From assembly GCA_002315335.1 (NCBI GenBank), contig DCGW01000007.1, positions 1 through 14,800 of the forward strand: a DNA stretch of 14,800 bases, in the 5' to 3' direction. This DNA comes from Firmicutes bacterium UBA1768. GTDB taxonomy: Bacteria; Bacillota; Clostridia; Peptostreptococcales; Anaerovoracaceae. Shown piece after piece: positions 12,712 to 14,800 of the stretch. Position numbers and translations under genes: made by a program. Below the pieces are notes generated by a model, which saw only the letters and a program-made list of their open reading frames with translations, was not told the DNA's origin and did no database searches. The number at the start of each line of letters is the position of its first letter. The first letter of the stretch is position 1.

Positions 12712-14800
12712 TCAGTTAGATTTTCCTTCGTTTTCGATAATTCTATCAAAGGTTTTCTGCCTGTTTACCAGCTCCTCATATCTGTCAAGCGCAAGCCTTT
12801 CGGCTTCCTTGAAGAGCTTGTCCGCGGTCTCAGGGAATTTGATTCTCAGCGAATCGTAGCGTTCCTCACCGGCCAGGAAGCTTTCATAGCTTTCTGTAGG
12901 CATCGGGCTGTCTACCGATAAAGGATTCTTTCCTTCTTCTCTAAGCTGCGGATTGTATCTGAGCAGGGTCCAGTAGCCTGAGTCTACGGCCTTCTTCATT
13001 TCCAGCATAGCCTTATTCATACCGGACTTTAAGCCGTGGTTAATGCACGGCGCGTAGGCAATGATCAAAGATGGGCCGTCATAGGCTTCCGCCTCTTTTA
13101 TTGCCTTAAGAGTCTGTGCGGGATTTGCCCCCATAGCTATCTGAGCCACGTAAACATAGCCATAAGCCATTGCAATCTGAGCCAGGTCCTTTTTCTTAAC
13201 CTTCTTACCTGATGCTGCAAATTTTGCTGCTGCGCCAAGAGGCGTTGACTTTGAGGATTGGCCGCCGGTGTTAGAATAAACCTCGGTATCAAATACCAGA
13301 ACATTTACATTTTCACCGGATGCAATTACGTGGTCAAGACCACCATAACCAATATCATATGCCCATCCATCACCGCCGAAAATCCACATTGATGGTTTTA
13401 TAAGCATATTTTTATTCTCTATAACATATTTTGCATCTTCATTTGCCGAGGCAACACCTTCACATTTATCTACCAATGCCTTGCCCGTTGCCTCTGAAGC
13501 CGCAGCATCATTCTTAGAAGCAAGCCATTCCTTAGCTTCTTCGCCGATAACTCCAACGAGTCTCTCAACTGCGGTCTCTATTTCCTTTCTTCGTGCCTTC
13601 ATTGACATAGTCATTCCAAGACCGAATTCCGCATTATCCTCGAACAAGGAATTTGCCCATGCAGGACCTCTGCCCTGCTTGTTTACGGTGTATGGTGTGC
13701 TCGGCGCACTGCAGCCCCAGATTGATGAGCAGCCTGTTGCGTTTGCAATAAACATTCTGTCTCCAAACAGCTGGGTTACCAGTTTTGCATAAGGAGTTTC
13801 TCCGCAGCCCGGACAAGCGCCCGAGAACTCAAGAAGCGGCTGCCTGAACTGAGATGCTTTTAAGGCATTCATGTTCTGCGGCAGTTTTTTCTCCTCAACC
13901 TGATTGAACAGATAGTCAAACCTTGCCTGTGCCTTTTCAACCGCATCCTCTTTTGAAGGAACCATTTCTAAGGCCTTAGTTCTTGCAGGACAAACCTGCT
14001 GACAGCTTCCGCAGCCGGTGCAGTCCAGTGCAGAAATTCCGATAGCATACAGGTAGTCCTTTGAACCCTTCATCGCTACAAATTCACCCTGTAATTCCTC
14101 GGCTTCAGCTTCATTATTATTCAAAACAAAGGGTCTTATCACTCCGTGAGGGCAGGAATATGAACACCAGTTGCACTGCATACAGTTATCCTTGTTCCAT
14201 ACAGGAATGTCAGTCGCAATACCTCGCTTTTCAAAGGCCGCTGTTCCTGACGGTATCATTCCGTTTGCAATTGCTGTGAACTTTGAAACCGGAATATCAT
14301 CAGCCGACATAGAGCCGTAAGGTATAAGGACATCGTTAAGATAGTCTGTCTGAGCCTGATTTCTGCCAACCAAAGGCTTATTATCCTTGCAGTCATCAGC
14401 AGTTTTCCACGGCTCCGGTATTTCAACCTTGTGAAGTGCACTTAATCCTTCATCTATAGCGTTGAGGTTCATGTCAACTATTTTCTGCCCCTTGCGGCTG
14501 TAGGTCTTGACTACTGCCTCTTTCATGTATTTAACAGCATCCTCAATCGGAATAACATCCGCTAATTTAAAGAAAGCTGCCTGAAGCACGGAGTTGGTTC
14601 TTCTGCCTCCGAGTCCTATTCTCTTTGCAACCTCAACCGCGTCGCAGGTATAGAACTGAATGTTGTTATTTGCTATGTACCGCTTATCCCTGCTGCTGAT
14701 ATTTGCATCAAGCTCTTCGTCGTTCCATGCACAGTTTAAGAGGAAATAGCCGCCCGGCTTAACGTCCTCAACTATGCTGTACTTCTTTTGCGCTTCTCAA
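12712..14800 (-). CDS. nifJ: Pyruvate:ferredoxin oxidoreductase, C-terminal part (runs off the right edge)
   Basis: About 695 residues of this normally ~1170-residue enzyme are visible. It converts pyruvate and CoA to acetyl-CoA and CO2, reducing ferredoxin. Counting from codon 14589, the order is: end of the gamma-type domain, the E-K-R segment (120-122), ferredoxin-like clusters Cys136/139/142/146 and Cys190/193/196/200, then the TPP domain with C-P-G-C (259-262), T-G-C (287), G-D-G-W-A-Y-D-I-G-Y and Y-S-N-T-G-G-Q, and the late Cys of A-P-C-I-N-H-G that completes the third cluster. These residues match all the known cofactor sites of this half. Coding similarity extends past 14589 to about 14780. 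In that frame a TGA occurs at 14799-14797, only one base from the edge, so either the gene is broken there or the sequence end is faulty. The N-terminal pyruvate-binding domains are outside the window. Confidence 0.92.

Noticed and set aside
1..14800. tRNA or rRNA genes, transposase genes
   Set aside because: No cloverleaf with a T-loop motif, no rRNA-like conserved stretches and no DDE or recombinase motifs were seen on either strand.

Overview
The window comes from a low-GC, strictly anaerobic Firmicute of the class Clostridia. The evidence is AT-rich intergenic DNA, strong AGGAGG-type ribosome sites, frequent GTG starts, acidic lipoproteins with an F/M-x-A-C lipobox, and a pyruvate:ferredoxin oxidoreductase next to an electron-bifurcating NfnAB pair. 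A gut or rumen Lachnospiraceae-like or related host is plausible, but the genus cannot be named from the sequence.

Layout. (1) 1-554 is an AT-rich, gene-poor region. It holds a good outward (minus) promoter for a gene whose start codon sits at the left edge, a pair of imperfect 32-bp repeats, four TTTAACGATTG-type repeats at 20-21 bp spacing, and an 83-nt foldable element that overlaps a 14-codon ORF resembling the N-terminus of a low-molecular-weight tyrosine phosphatase. (2) 555-1616 is a Fic-domain protein (minus). (3) 1687-6735 is a repeated-gene region. It carries three full-length paralogous lipoproteins (A minus, B minus, C plus), an internally deleted fourth copy (plus), a cyclase-family hydrolase translationally coupled to lipoprotein B, and a small broken gene of unknown family. 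The lipoprotein A gene and the deleted copy are inverted relative to each other and share a 59-bp perfectly identical tract. (4) 6818-9646 holds a secreted protein of unknown function (minus), then a polytopic membrane protein and a ketopantoate-reductase family enzyme (plus, abutting). (5) 9692-14800 (all minus) holds a HAD phosphatase and a redox operon: pyruvate:ferredoxin oxidoreductase (partial), NfnA, NfnB.

How it works together. The redox operon is coherent. PFOR oxidises pyruvate to acetyl-CoA and reduces ferredoxin. NfnAB uses reduced ferredoxin plus NADH to make NADPH. The lipoprotein region looks like a lineage-specific paralog cluster undergoing duplication, inversion and decay. 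Its function is unknown, and it is the least explained part of the window.

Limits. All family calls are by eye from motifs. Promoters, hairpins and repeats were found by reading and have not been tested statistically.
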